64,000 nt of DNA from Christensenella massiliensis. Lineage in GTDB: Bacteria > Bacillota > Clostridia > Christensenellales > Christensenellaceae. Location: contig LT700187.1 in NCBI GenBank assembly GCA_900155415.1, positions 1,240,001-1,304,000 of the forward strand. The letters run 5' to 3'. The notes beneath the pieces were generated by a model, which saw only the letters and a list, made by a program, of their open reading frames with translations, did no database searches and was not told the DNA's origin. The first letter of the stretch is position 1. Every line of letters starts with the position of its first letter. This document shows positions 42,439 through 51,476 of this stretch, piece after piece. Both the position numbers and the translations under genes were made by a program.

Positions 42439-43771
42439 TATTGTCCTCCTTGCGGCTTCTAACCTGTGGCGCCGCAAAATGAGGACCATTCTGACCGTTC
42501 TCGGCGTGATCATCGGAACGGCGTGTATCGTCATCATGGTGGCGCTCGGCCTTGGGAATCTCGAGCAGTTCAACCAGAGCATCATGCAGAGCACAGATCT
42601 CACGCAGATACAGATATCTCCGATGGGCTCGGGCGAGGAGGGAAAACTGACAGATGCAAAGCTGGAGCAGATACGGGCGCTGCCGGGCGTCAGGAACGCG
42701 ACGGGGCTCTTATATATCCCCTCCTATATCGTGATGGGAAAATATAAGGCGGATACGCAGGTCTATGCGGTCGACCCGGACACGATGGATTTTTCGTTTA
42801 TGGAGGGAGGCGTGTTTTCCGACACCTCCAATATCGAGCTTGTAATAGGAGCGAACGCGAGACAGTATTTCATGGACCCGAATGCTTCCGGCGGGATGAT
42901 GGGCGGTACGGTGATGGCCGGAGGTTATGCCGTGGCAATAGATGCGGACGACTATCAGGAGCCGGCCGGACCGGATGTGGATTGGGTAGGCATGAATGTG
43001 AAGTACTACCCCGGCAGCGGATATTTGATCGACAATCCCGACCCGTCCACGCCCGACCAGCCGACGCCCAAGGAATACCGGGGAAAGATCACGGGCATCC
43101 TCGAGCAGTCGGACAGCGAGCAGAGCTATAATATCTATATCAGCATCCCGGCGGCGAATATGCTGATCCGCGAAAACCGTAAGCTGATGGATCAGGCAGG
43201 GATCAAGGAAGGGGAATATTCGCAGGGATATGTGAACGCGGTGGATGTGGATGCCGTTCCGGACGTTCTTGCGGCGGTCAAAGAGATGGGATTTCAGGCA
43301 TATAGCCCTACTGAATGGATCACCCAAATGCAGGAAGAACAGGCGCGGCAGCAATCACAGCTCATTGCCATCGGTCTCATCTCCCTTTTGGTGTCGGCGA
43401 TCGGCATTGCCAACACTATGCTCGCGAGCATCCTCGAACGTGCACGGGAGATCGGTGTGATGAAGGTGATCGGCCTTTCTATCCGCAGGATCAATCTGAT
43501 GTTCCTTGTGGAGGCGGCTATGATCGGTCTTTTAGGAGGGCTGATCGGTCTTGGGGTCAGTTATATTTTCGGAGCGGTCGCAAACTTCGGAGGAGGAGAG
43601 ATCAGCTTCCTCGGCATGTACTTCCAGAACGGGGTGCAGCTCTCCATTCCGTGGTGGCTCAGTCTCGGAGCGGTCGGGATAGCCGTAGGCGTAGGGATCG
43701 TATCCGGCATCTATCCCGCATGGAAGGCGACCAGAATGAGCCCTCTTGAAGCGATCCGCAGCTCTAATTAA
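42425..43771 (+). CDS. ABC transporter permease, MacB/FtsX type
   Basis: ATG at 42425 overlaps the upstream gene by 14 bases. The 448-residue protein has one N-terminal membrane helix (LRRKMRTILTVLGVIIGTACIVIMVALG region), a large extracellular MacB periplasmic-type domain (about residues 45-300) and three C-terminal helices of the FtsX domain (LLVSAIGIANTMLASILERAREIGVMKVIGLS ... ASRMSPLEAI-like end). This is the MacB topology. In Gram-positive bacteria such systems export or sense peptides and cell-wall-active compounds. Confidence 0.9.
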   Translation: MTFIDIVLLAASNLWRRKMRTILTVLGVIIGTACIVIMVALGLGNLEQFNQSIMQSTDLTQIQISPMGSGEEGKLTDAKLEQIRALPGVRNATGLLYIPSYIVMGKYKADTQVYAVDPDTMDFSFMEGGVFSDTSNIELVIGANARQYFMDPNASGGMMGGTVMAGGYAVAIDADDYQEPAGPDVDWVGMNVKYYPGSGYLIDNPDPSTPDQPTPKEYRGKITGILEQSDSEQSYNIYISIPAANMLIRENRKLMDQAGIKEGEYSQGYVNAVDVDAVPDVLAAVKEMGFQAYSPTEWITQMQEEQARQQSQLIAIGLISLLVSAIGIANTMLASILERAREIGVMKVIGLSIRRINLMFLVEAAMIGLLGGLIGLGVSYIFGAVANFGGGEISFLGMYFQNGVQLSIPWWLSLGAVGIAVGVGIVSGIYPAWKATRMSPLEAIRSSN

Positions 43772-43780
43772 AGGAAAAAG

Positions 43781-43812
43781 AAACGCCCGGTAAAATTTAC
43801 CGGGCGTTTTTG
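43781..43812 (+). terminator. Rho-independent terminator after MacB-like operon
   Basis: AAACGCCCGGTAAA pairs with TTTACCGGGCGTTT, followed by TT. Confidence 0.85.
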
Positions 43813-43916
43813 TATAAACCGGTTTGAAAGGGTGCGCCGGTGGTATATTGATACTATCCAAAGCAAAGACAACAGGACAGGCATGAGTGGAAATTTTATG
43901 AAAAGAGGGAGAGAGC

Positions 43917-44957
43917 ATGTATCATCAAAAAATACGCGCCGTACAATACGGTTGCGGAAAAATGGCAAAGTATACGGTCCGGTATCTGTATGAGAAAGGC
44001 GCGGATATCGTAGGTGCGATCGACGTCGACCCGGATATCGTTGGAATGGACGTAGGGGAATGGGCGGGACTCGGCGTGCGTCTCGGCATTCCGATCCGCA
44101 GCGATGCCGACGCGGTTCTGGACGAATGCGATGCGGACATCGCAATCCTTACCTTATTCAGCTTTATGGACGATATGTATCCGCATATCGAAAAATGTGC
44201 CGCGCGCGGTATCAATGTGGTGACGACATGCGAGGAAGCCATCTATCCGTGGACCACCTCTCCGGCCGTTACGAACAAGCTGGATGTGCTTGCAAAGGAA
44301 ACAGGCTGTACGATCGTAGGCTCCGGTATGCAGGATATCTATTGGATCAATATGATCGCATGCGTTGCAGGAGGAGTCCACACGATAGACCGCATCGAAG
44401 GCGCAGTCAGCTATAATGTAGAAGACTACGGCCTCGCGCTCGCACAGGCGCACGGAGTGGGACTTACGCCGGAGGAATTTGAAAAGCAGCTGGCACACCC
44501 GGAAATTCTGGAGCCGAGCTATGTGTGGAATTCCAACGAGGCGCTGTGTGCGAAAATGGGCTGGACGATCCGGTCTCAGACACAAAAAAGCGTGCCGTAT
44601 TTCTATGAAAAAGATTTGTATTCCGAGACGATTGGAGAGACGATCCCAAAAGGAAACTGTATCGGTATGAGCGCGGTGGTCACGACACAGACGCATCAGG
44701 GCCCTGTGATCGAAACACAGTGTATCGGAAAGGTATACGGGCCGGACGACGGCGATATGTGCGATTGGAAGATACTCGGCGAACCCGATACGGAGTTTCA
44801 TGTGGTCAAGCCCGCGACGGTAGAGCATACCTGCGCGACCGTTGTGAACCGCATCCCAACGATTTTGAACGCACCGGCGGGATATGTGACGGTCGACCAG
44901 CTTGAACCACTGGAATATCTCTCTTATCCGGTGCATCTGTATACGGAAGAGTGGTAG
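43917..44957 (+). CDS. 2,4-diaminopentanoate dehydrogenase-like / DapB-N-domain oxidoreductase
   Basis: The 346-residue protein has an N-terminal Rossmann domain ([16 protein letters not shown]) of the dihydrodipicolinate-reductase type and a long C-terminal domain as in 2,4-diaminopentanoate dehydrogenase of ornithine fermentation. Motifs include [26 protein letters not shown] and [16 protein letters not shown]. None of the other ornithine-fermentation genes (ornithine aminomutase, AKPT thiolase) is next to it, so it may act on another amino compound. GAGGGAGAGAGC lies ahead of the ATG. It is monocistronic between terminators. Confidence 0.78.
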   Translation: MYHQKIRAVQYGCGKMAKYTVRYLYEKGADIVGAIDVDPDIVGMDVGEWAGLGVRLGIPIRSDADAVLDECDADIAILTLFSFMDDMYPHIEKCAARGINVVTTCEEAIYPWTTSPAVTNKLDVLAKETGCTIVGSGMQDIYWINMIACVAGGVHTIDRIEGAVSYNVEDYGLALAQAHGVGLTPEEFEKQLAHPEILEPSYVWNSNEALCAKMGWTIRSQTQKSVPYFYEKDLYSETIGETIPKGNCIGMSAVVTTQTHQGPVIETQCIGKVYGPDDGDMCDWKILGEPDTEFHVVKPATVEHTCATVVNRIPTILNAPAGYVTVDQLEPLEYLSYPVHLYTEEW

Positions 44958-44966
44958 CTCATCGGA

Positions 44967-45003
44967 AAACGCCCGGAGAGAATTTTCTCTTCGGGTGTTT
45001 TTG
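44967..45003 (+). terminator. Rho-independent terminator after DapB-like gene
   Basis: AAAACGCCCGGAGAG pairs with CTCTTCGGGTGTTTT around AATTTT, allowing G-T pairs. Confidence 0.75.
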
Positions 45004-45088
45004 CGTTTACAGATTTTTCATGCTTTTACCATACAGTTTTCACGTTGCGCTCCTACAATGGGAACAGACCAAGAAAGGAGCGGTCAAT

Positions 45089-46084
45089 ATGAAAAAAATA
45101 TTAGCAGTTCTGCTGTGTGCAGTGCTTTTGATGGGCATAACAGCCTGTGCACAGCAGGCATCACAGGCATCAGAGACGGCGTCCGATGCTGCGGAAACGG
45201 GCGCGCAGGAACAGGACGGCGCGGTATATGGGCAGGTAACGGCGATCGATGACGATGAGGCGACGATTGTCCTCGGAACGGTGAATGGCGGAATGCCGCC
45301 GGACGAAGAGCCGCCCGATATGGAGAATGGGGAAGCATCCTCCGGCGAAACGCCGCCCGACATGGAGGGTGGAGAAATGAATTCTGGTGAAGTACCGGAG
45401 ATACCGGATGGGGAAGCGCCGTCAGGTGATGCAGGAAACGGCGGAACGCCGGATATGGGTGAAAGCGGCCCCGGTGGAATAGGCGGTTTTACGGCAGATG
45501 AAGGCGGAACGGAAATCACCGTCGACCTCACTGCGGTTACCATCACAAAACAGGAGGGCGGCAGTGAGACGGAGGCCTCGTATTCTGACCTTGCGGAGGG
45601 CACGATCGTCAGAATGGAAGGCTCGGGCGAAGGCGGGGACTTTGTGCCAACGGCTCTTACGATCGTGAATACGGGCGGCCCCGGCGGGGATATGGGCGGA
45701 TCGGAAACGGGAAGCATCGAGCTTGCAGGCGTACTTGCGGTGGACGGAACCAGCGAGACCTCGAACGGCGAAGAGATCGCCTCCTCGTCTGCCGATGAGA
45801 ATGCCGTGCTTGTAAAAAACGGCGGAAGCCTGACCATGACAAACGGAACGCTCGGGAAAACAGGAGATACGTCGAGCGCCGATGAAAGCAACTTCTATGC
45901 GGTGAACGCTGTACTCGCGGCGGCGGGCGGCAGTACTGCCGAGATATCAGATACGGTCATAAGCTCCGCGGCAGAGGGCGCGAATGCTGTTTTTGCGACG
46001 GGTGAGGGCTCCGTGGTCACGCTGGATAACGTTACCATTCATACGACAGGAGATCGCTCAGCGAAGGCTCGAGCTTCAGCGTAA
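45089..46084 (+). pseudogene. Beta-helix lipoprotein, truncated at the 3' end
   Basis: ATG at 45089 follows AAAGGAGCGGTC. The product starts with a lipoprotein signal (KKILAVLLCAVLLMGITAC), then a low-complexity Gly/Pro/Glu region, then a repeated beta-helix part (ENAVLVKNGGSLTMTNGTLG, SNFYAVNAVLAAAGG, EISDTVISSAAEGANAVFATGEGS, TLDNVTIHTTGDRSA). Homologues continue for several more beta-helix turns after TTGD-S-A. Here the frame passes into foreign sequence (KARASA, then stop) that is antisense to a YjbR gene. The gene is therefore cut by the junction at about 46050-46065. Extracellular, adhesin-like or carbohydrate-binding role by family; function not established. Confidence 0.78.
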
Positions 46085-46232
46085 AAATGGATCTCCCATT
46101 CTTATCGCCGCCCTGCATAGCAAACATTTTTCCGCCGACGGAATAGCAGCGGGTGGCTTCCCATTCGGGATGGTAATCTGTGGTCACCCCCGTTTTTTCG
46201 AGCAAATACCTGCCGAGCCATTCATAATTCAC
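46032..46232 (-). pseudogene. MmcQ/YjbR-family protein, C-terminal half missing
   Basis: The 66 residues start MNYEWLGRYLLEKTGV and run through GGKMFAMQGGDKNGRSIFTLKLEPSLSDLL, the normal first half of MmcQ/YjbR (about 115-residue DNA-binding-like proteins). After SDLL the sequence changes to SYEW and stop, which is antisense sequence of the lipoprotein gene. The start overlaps the aminotransferase stop (ATGA), so it is the second gene of that operon. It is broken at the same junction as the converging lipoprotein gene. Confidence 0.85.
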
Positions 46233-47392
46233 CGCAGGATCCCGCTTTCCCGGATCAGGCGAACCGCATGCTCGATGGAGGGAACGTCGCGCACAAGAGC
46301 GAGCCGTACAAATCCCTCGCCTGCAGGGCCGAAGCTCTCGCCGGGCGTGCAGATGATCCCTGTTTTGTCCATCAGCTCAAGCGCGAAATCCCACGATTTT
46401 TCGTAGCCCTTTGGAAGCGGAGCCCATACGAACATGGTGCCCGGGGAATCGGGAACATCCCAGCCGATGCTCCGCAGCCCGCCGCACAGCGCGTTCCTGC
46501 GTTCGCGGTAGCCCCTGCGGTTGCGTTCCAATATATCCTGAGGACCGTTCAGCGCTGCGATCGCCGCTTTCTGCACCGGGAAAGAAATGCCGTAATCGAT
46601 CTGCGAACGCAGGCAGCGGAAGCTGCGGATGATCTCTGTGTTGCCGAGTGCAAAGGAAATGCGCAGGCCGGTCAGGTTATAGGATTTGGAGAGAGAGTTG
46701 AATTCGATACCCACGTCCATCGCACCCGGAACGGCGAGGAACGACATGCCCGGCTCGCCGTCCATCACAAGCTCGGAATAGGCGTTGTCGTGTACGACGA
46801 TCACGTCGTATTTTTTCGCCCATGCGACGAGCCTTTCATAAAACGCATAGTCCGCGACCGCCGTGACCGGGTTGTTGGGGTAGGAGACGACGATCATTTT
46901 CGCGCGGCGCGCGACGTCTTCCGGAATACTGTCAAAATCGATCAGAAAGTTATTTTCCTTTTTCAGTGGTGTGTAATAGACCTCCGCCCCCGCCATGCGC
47001 GGTCCATACATGAACACCGGGTAACACGGGTCCGGGGCGATCACGAGGTCGCCGGGATCACAGATAGGGAGTGCAACATGCGCCATGCCCTCCTGCGTGC
47101 CGTAAACGGACATCACCTGCCGCGGCTCGAGGGGAACGCCGTAACGGCGGCCATACCACGCGATGACCGCCTCGGTAAGCTCGGGAAGGTCGGCGAGGGA
47201 ATATTTGAAATTATCCGCGATGCCCGCCGCCTCCTTGAGGGCCGCGATTACATGGTCGTCCGGCTTAAAATCGGGCGTACCTACCGAAAGGTTGATGACC
47301 TCCATGCCCCGCCGGAGAAGCTCGGCGCGCTTTTCCTCCAGCTTGGAAAAAACATTCAAATCGAAGATTTTCATTTTATCTGCAAATTTCAT
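46229..47392 (-). CDS. Class I/II pyridoxal-phosphate aminotransferase
   Basis: ATG at 47392 follows GCGGAGGCGGAAT; the earlier in-frame ATG at 47422 has no site. The 387-residue protein has fold-type I features: YGTQEGMAHVALPICDPGD, SYPNNPVTA, VVHDNAYSELV and the PLP lysine in SLSKSYNLTGLRIS. It resembles LL-diaminopimelate aminotransferase and MalY/PatA-type enzymes, which use glutamate or alanine. The exact amino acid cannot be assigned. It is followed by the truncated yjbR gene with a 4-base overlap. Confidence 0.9.
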   Translation of the reverse strand: MKFADKMKIFDLNVFSKLEEKRAELLRRGMEVINLSVGTPDFKPDDHVIAALKEAAGIADNFKYSLADLPELTEAVIAWYGRRYGVPLEPRQVMSVYGTQEGMAHVALPICDPGDLVIAPDPCYPVFMYGPRMAGAEVYYTPLKKENNFLIDFDSIPEDVARRAKMIVVSYPNNPVTAVADYAFYERLVAWAKKYDVIVVHDNAYSELVMDGEPGMSFLAVPGAMDVGIEFNSLSKSYNLTGLRISFALGNTEIIRSFRCLRSQIDYGISFPVQKAAIAALNGPQDILERNRRGYRERRNALCGGLRSIGWDVPDSPGTMFVWAPLPKGYEKSWDFALELMDKTGIICTPGESFGPAGEGFVRLALVRDVPSIEHAVRLIRESGILR

Positions 47393-47596
47393 ATTCCGCC
47401 TCCGCTGCTTGCTAAATTTCATCTATTTTTTATCTTACTGCAAATGCCTGCTGCCCGCAAGCTTGGAAACAGAAAATAACGGGGTGGGTTGTGCTTTGCC
47501 CGCAGACCGCGATATAATAAAGAAAACCAATCGGCTGCGCCGCGTGAAAAAAGGCAGGCATGAGCGGCGCTTTTGGGCAAAGAGGAGAAAACGATC

Positions 47597-47800
47597 GTGG
47601 GAATCCAATTAAAGCAGAATTATGTCAACGAGGAGAATGTGCTGTGCTACAATTGCGTACATTACGGTGTGCTGACCTTTGCGCCGGGCATGCCGGAGAT
47701 ACGTTCCTGTCAGGTCTACGGGGATATCGACCCGGATATGCTGACAGGTGAGAAGAACAGGTGCGATCATTTCGAACCAAGAACAGGAACGGAGTATTAA
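47597..47800 (+). CDS. Small four-cysteine protein
   Basis: GTG at 47597 is chosen because AGGAG lies nine bases upstream; an ATG at 47573 without a good site would add 8 residues. The 67-residue protein has C-Y-N-C, then single cysteines in RSCQVYG and NRCDHFEP, a possible zinc- or iron-binding set. No family recognised. The next gene, a PHP-UvrD helicase, starts directly at the base after its stop, so the two are probably translated together. It may be an accessory factor of the helicase. Confidence 0.65.
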   Translation: MGIQLKQNYVNEENVLCYNCVHYGVLTFAPGMPEIRSCQVYGDIDPDMLTGEKNRCDHFEPRTGTEY

Positions 47801-50800
47801 ATGTTTGTAGCAGACCTGCATATCCACTCCAAATATTCGCGTGCGACCAGTAAGGAATGCGTACCTGAGCATCTTGACCTGTGGGCGCGCCGCAAGGGGA
47901 TCGATCTTCTCGGCACAGGCGATTTTACGCATCCTGCGTGGCGGGAAGAACTGAAAGAAAAGCTGCTTCCGGCCGAAGAGGGCCTGTACCGCTTAAAGGA
48001 GGAGCACCGTATCCCGGATGAGATCGGAGGAGAACCGGTGCAGCCGCGTTTTGTCCTTTCGGGCGAGATCAGCTCCATCTATAAGCAGGACGGACGGGTG
48101 CGTAAGATACACAATGTCATTCTGCTGCCCTCGATTGATGCGGCGGAAAAGCTTTCGCATAAGCTTGAGCTTTCCTTTAACCTGCATTCGGACGGACGGC
48201 CGATCCTTGGCCTCCCAAGCCGGGATCTGCTTGAGATCACCCTCGATATCTGTCCGGAGGCAGTCTTTATTCCGGCGCATATCTGGACGCCGCATTTTTC
48301 GTTGTTCGGGGCCTATTCGGGCTTTGATGCCATCGAGGAATGCTTTGGCGATCTAACGCCGCATATCCATGCGCTCGAGACGGGCCTGTCGTCCGATCCG
48401 CCTATGAACTGGCGGCTTTCGGCGCTCGACGGCTTCACGATGGTGTCCAATTCAGACGCGCATTCCCCTGCGAATCTCGCACGGGAAGCGAATCTTTTCA
48501 ATACGGAAATGAGCTATCCGGCTGTTGCGGCGGCGCTCAAAAATCATGATACGGACGAGTTTTACGGAACACTGGAATTTTTCCCGGAGGAAGGGAAATA
48601 CCATAACGACGGCCACCGGAACTGCAAGGTGTGTATGACGCCGGAAGAGACGATCGCCGTGGGGGGCAAATGCCCGGTATGCGGGCGGCGCATCACGGTA
48701 GGCGTCTATCACCGTGTGGTGGAGCTCGCAGACCGCGCGGAGGGCTTTCGCCCGAAAAACGCAAAGCACTTCGAAAGCATCGTTCCGCTGCCGGAGGTCG
48801 TGGCGTCGTCGATGGGGCTCACACCGGCAAGCAAGAAAGTACGCGCGCAATATCTGGAGCTTCTCCGTATGCTCGGCCCCGAGCTTTCCATTCTGCGCGA
48901 AACGCCGCTCGCAGAGATAGAACGTGCGGCGGGCGTGTGCATCGCGGAGGGGATCCGGCGCCTGCGCTGCGGCGAGGTAGAGATCCATCCGGGCTATGAC
49001 GGGGAATACGGGAAAATCCTTGTGATGGATAAAGGAGAGGTGGAAAGACTGTCCGGGCAGCTTTCGCTGTTTGCGGACGAGCCGAAAAAGAAGAGAGAAA
49101 AGCACGATTCGGTGCAGGAAGCGTTTCCCAAAAAGAACGCGGCGGAACAAGTGGCTGCAAGCACGGCGGGAGCAGCACAGGCATCCTATGGGCTCAATGA
49201 AGAGCAATGGGCCGCTGCCTCTGCGACAGAGCCTGCGGTCGCTGTGCTTGCAGGGCCGGGAACCGGAAAAACACGCACGCTCGTATACCGTATCGCATGG
49301 CTCATAGAGCATTACGGCGTAGCACCGGAAAACATTACGGCAGTCACATTTACGAATAAGGCTGCGGACGAGATGCGGGAGCGTTTGGAAGCGCATTTCG
49401 GCAGCAAAAGGACGGTACGGGCAATGCACATCGGCACCTTTCATTCCCTCGGCCTCGGCCTGCTGAAGGAATGGAACAAGGATGTGACGGTGGCGGACGA
49501 GCAGGAAGCGCTTGCGATCCTCTCCGAAACGCTTACCGCATGCAACTGTACGATACGCCCGCGTGACGCAATGCAGGCAGTATCGAAACGCAAGTGCGGC
49601 GCGGCGGGGGATATCCCGCAGGTGGTGTACGATGCCTACTGCGCGCGCATGCGGTCTCTCGGACTGATCGATTTTGACGATATCCTGACGGATACGCTGG
49701 AAAGCTTCCGCATGGGCGGTGCAAAGTGTGAAGCGCTTCTCCCGCGCTTCGAGTATTTGCTGGTGGATGAATTTCAGGACATCGACCCCATACAGCTCGA
49801 ACTGATCCGCACATGGGGGCAGAAAAGCAAAGGACTGTTTGTGATCGGAGACCCGGACCAGTCTATTTACGGCTTCCGCGGCTCGGACGCGCATTGCTTT
49901 GAACGTCTAAAGAAAGACAGGACGGTGCGCGAGATACGCCTGAAAAAGAACTACCGCTCCACGCCGGAGATCATCAGCTGCGCGCTTCCGGTGCTGCGGC
50001 GGGAACAGGCTGTATTGGAGGCGCAGCGGAAGAGCGGCGTAAAAACGCGGCTTCTGACGGCGGACTCACCCTTTGCAGAGGCGCTGTTTGTGGCCAAGGA
50101 AGTGAATGCCATGGTGGGCGGGATCGATATGCTTGCGGCCCATGCCCAGCACAGGAAGCGCGGAGAAGCGGCCTATGGGCTTTCGGATATCGCCGTGCTT
50201 TACCGTACGCACCGGCAGGCGGCTCTGATCGAGGAGTGCTTTCAGAAAGAGGGGATCCCCTATGTGGTGCTGGGAAAGGACGATACGCTTGCAGACCGCC
50301 GCGTGCGCGGCGCGCTTGCGTTTTTTCGTGTTTTGTGCAGCCCGAAAGACGCCGTTTCGCTCAGGACCTGTCTGCGCGCAGAGGGAGTCGCGCAGGCAGT
50401 AATGGAAAAAATAACAGATCGCTATGGACAGGAAAAACAAACGGCGGTCTCCCTCGCATCTGTTTTAGCAGAGATGGGAGAGACGAAGCTTGCGGAGCGC
50501 GTCGGAACGTTTGCGCCGCTCGTGCGCAGGACTGCCCCGGCAGAGCTGATCGACCTATGGACCGCGTCGCAGGGATATGAAAAAACACCGCCGTGTATGG
50601 AACGTCTGAGAAATATGGCGGTGTTTTATGGGCGTATGGCGGAATTCCTGAACGCCCTTACGCTCGGAGCGGAGGGGGACGTAAGGCGCAGCGGGCAAAA
50701 GGCGTATACGGCAGACGCAGTCACGCTCATGACGCTGCACGCGGCGAAAGGCCTTGAATTCCCCGCCGTGTTTTTATGCGGCGTAACGGACGGGCTGATA

Positions 50801-51013
50801 CCATTCCGGAAAAAGGACGGGGAATGCAGCGAGCAGGAGGAACGCAGGCTGTTTTATGTAGGCATGACGCGCGCGCAGGACGAGCTTGTCATGCTCACGG
50901 GACGGAAAGACGAACGTTCGCCTTTCCTTGCGGATATCCCTGCCGCACTTCTTGAGGAGGGGCCCGCGCAGACGCGTAAAAAACCCGCAGGGAAACAGCT
51001 TGGATTTTTTTAA
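47801..51013 (+). CDS. PHP-domain/UvrD helicase fusion with clamp-binding motif
   Basis: The 1070-residue protein has two parts. Residues 1-410 are a PHP metal-dependent phosphoesterase-like domain (H7-x-H9-S, GTGDFTHP, SNSDAHSP) with a four-cysteine zinc ribbon (CKVC ... CPVC, about 277-300). Residues ~465-1060 are a UvrD/PcrA superfamily 1 helicase: AGPGTGKT (484-491), VDEFQDIDP, GDPDQSIYGFRGSD, LKKNYRSTPEI, TLHAAKGLEFPAVF, RRLFYVGMTRAQD. The linker contains Q420-L-S-L-F424, the consensus DNA sliding-clamp binding motif, and the protein ends in QLGFF, a looser version. It suggests a repair or replication-restart enzyme combining phosphoesterase and helicase activity. The following LytTR gene begins 13 bases later. 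Confidence 0.9.
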   Translation: MFVADLHIHSKYSRATSKECVPEHLDLWARRKGIDLLGTGDFTHPAWREELKEKLLPAEEGLYRLKEEHRIPDEIGGEPVQPRFVLSGEISSIYKQDGRVRKIHNVILLPSIDAAEKLSHKLELSFNLHSDGRPILGLPSRDLLEITLDICPEAVFIPAHIWTPHFSLFGAYSGFDAIEECFGDLTPHIHALETGLSSDPPMNWRLSALDGFTMVSNSDAHSPANLAREANLFNTEMSYPAVAAALKNHDTDEFYGTLEFFPEEGKYHNDGHRNCKVCMTPEETIAVGGKCPVCGRRITVGVYHRVVELADRAEGFRPKNAKHFESIVPLPEVVASSMGLTPASKKVRAQYLELLRMLGPELSILRETPLAEIERAAGVCIAEGIRRLRCGEVEIHPGYDGEYGKILVMDKGEVERLSGQLSLFADEPKKKREKHDSVQEAFPKKNAAEQVAASTAGAAQASYGLNEEQWAAASATEPAVAVLAGPGTGKTRTLVYRIAWLIEHYGVAPENITAVTFTNKAADEMRERLEAHFGSKRTVRAMHIGTFHSLGLGLLKEWNKDVTVADEQEALAILSETLTACNCTIRPRDAMQAVSKRKCGAAGDIPQVVYDAYCARMRSLGLIDFDDILTDTLESFRMGGAKCEALLPRFEYLLVDEFQDIDPIQLELIRTWGQKSKGLFVIGDPDQSIYGFRGSDAHCFERLKKDRTVREIRLKKNYRSTPEIISCALPVLRREQAVLEAQRKSGVKTRLLTADSPFAEALFVAKEVNAMVGGIDMLAAHAQHRKRGEAAYGLSDIAVLYRTHRQAALIEECFQKEGIPYVVLGKDDTLADRRVRGALAFFRVLCSPKDAVSLRTCLRAEGVAQAVMEKITDRYGQEKQTAVSLASVLAEMGETKLAERVGTFAPLVRRTAPAELIDLWTASQGYEKTPPCMERLRNMAVFYGRMAEFLNALTLGAEGDVRRSGQKAYTADAVTLMTLHAAKGLEFPAVFLCGVTDGLIPFRKKDGECSEQEERRLFYVGMTRAQDELVMLTGRKDERSPFLADIPAALLEEGPAQTRKKPAGKQLGFF

Positions 51014-51025
51014 GGAGAAGCAGCG

Positions 51026-51463
51026 GTGAAATTGCTGATCGACCAGTCGCCGGAAAATGAAGCGGTAGAAATCATCATAAAATGCGGGCTGATCGATGCA
51101 AGGCTCGAGAAGCTCATCGAGCAGGTCAGGCTATATTTCTTTTCCGTTGCGGCAAAACGCGACGGGAAGACGTTCCAGCTGCGCCTTGAGGATATCTTCT
51201 ATTTTGAGTCGGTGGACAGCCACACATTTGCCTATACGGAAAAAGAGGTCTATGAATGCAGCATGAGGCTTTATGAACTGGAGGACCAGATCGCAAAAAC
51301 GGATTTTGTGCGTATCAGCAAGTCATGTATCCTGAATGTGACGACGCTCAAAAATGTGCGCGGGCTGCTCAACGGCAGAATGGAAGCAGAGCTCGAAAAT
51401 GGGGAAAAGGTCGTCGTCACCCGCCATTATGTGGAAGCGCTCAAGAAAAAACTCGGTTTGTAA
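51026..51463 (+). CDS. LytTR-family DNA-binding regulator
   Basis: GTG start at 51026 behind AAGGAG. The 145-residue protein is a stand-alone LytTR regulator. An N-terminal segment of about 40 residues is followed by the LytTR domain (DIFYFESVDSHTFAYTEKEVYECSMRLYELEDQIAKTDFVRISKSCILNV, then GRMEAELENGEKVVVTRHYVEALKKKLG). No receiver domain is attached. Paired with a small membrane protein in the next gene, this is the LytTR/DUF3021 arrangement, in which the membrane protein usually controls the regulator. Confidence 0.9.
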   Translation: MKLLIDQSPENEAVEIIIKCGLIDARLEKLIEQVRLYFFSVAAKRDGKTFQLRLEDIFYFESVDSHTFAYTEKEVYECSMRLYELEDQIAKTDFVRISKSCILNVTTLKNVRGLLNGRMEAELENGEKVVVTRHYVEALKKKLGL

Positions 51464-51476
51464 GGAGAGCGGAAAG

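Noticed and set aside
46268-47479. 403-codon plus-strand frame opposite the aminotransferase
   Set aside because: The minus-strand aminotransferase has its PLP motif, start site and coupling; the plus frame has no motif.
47555-47800. Alternative frame near the small Cys protein (63 codons from 47560)
   Set aside because: It overlaps the better-supported GTG start frame that has a ribosome site and coupling to the helicase gene.
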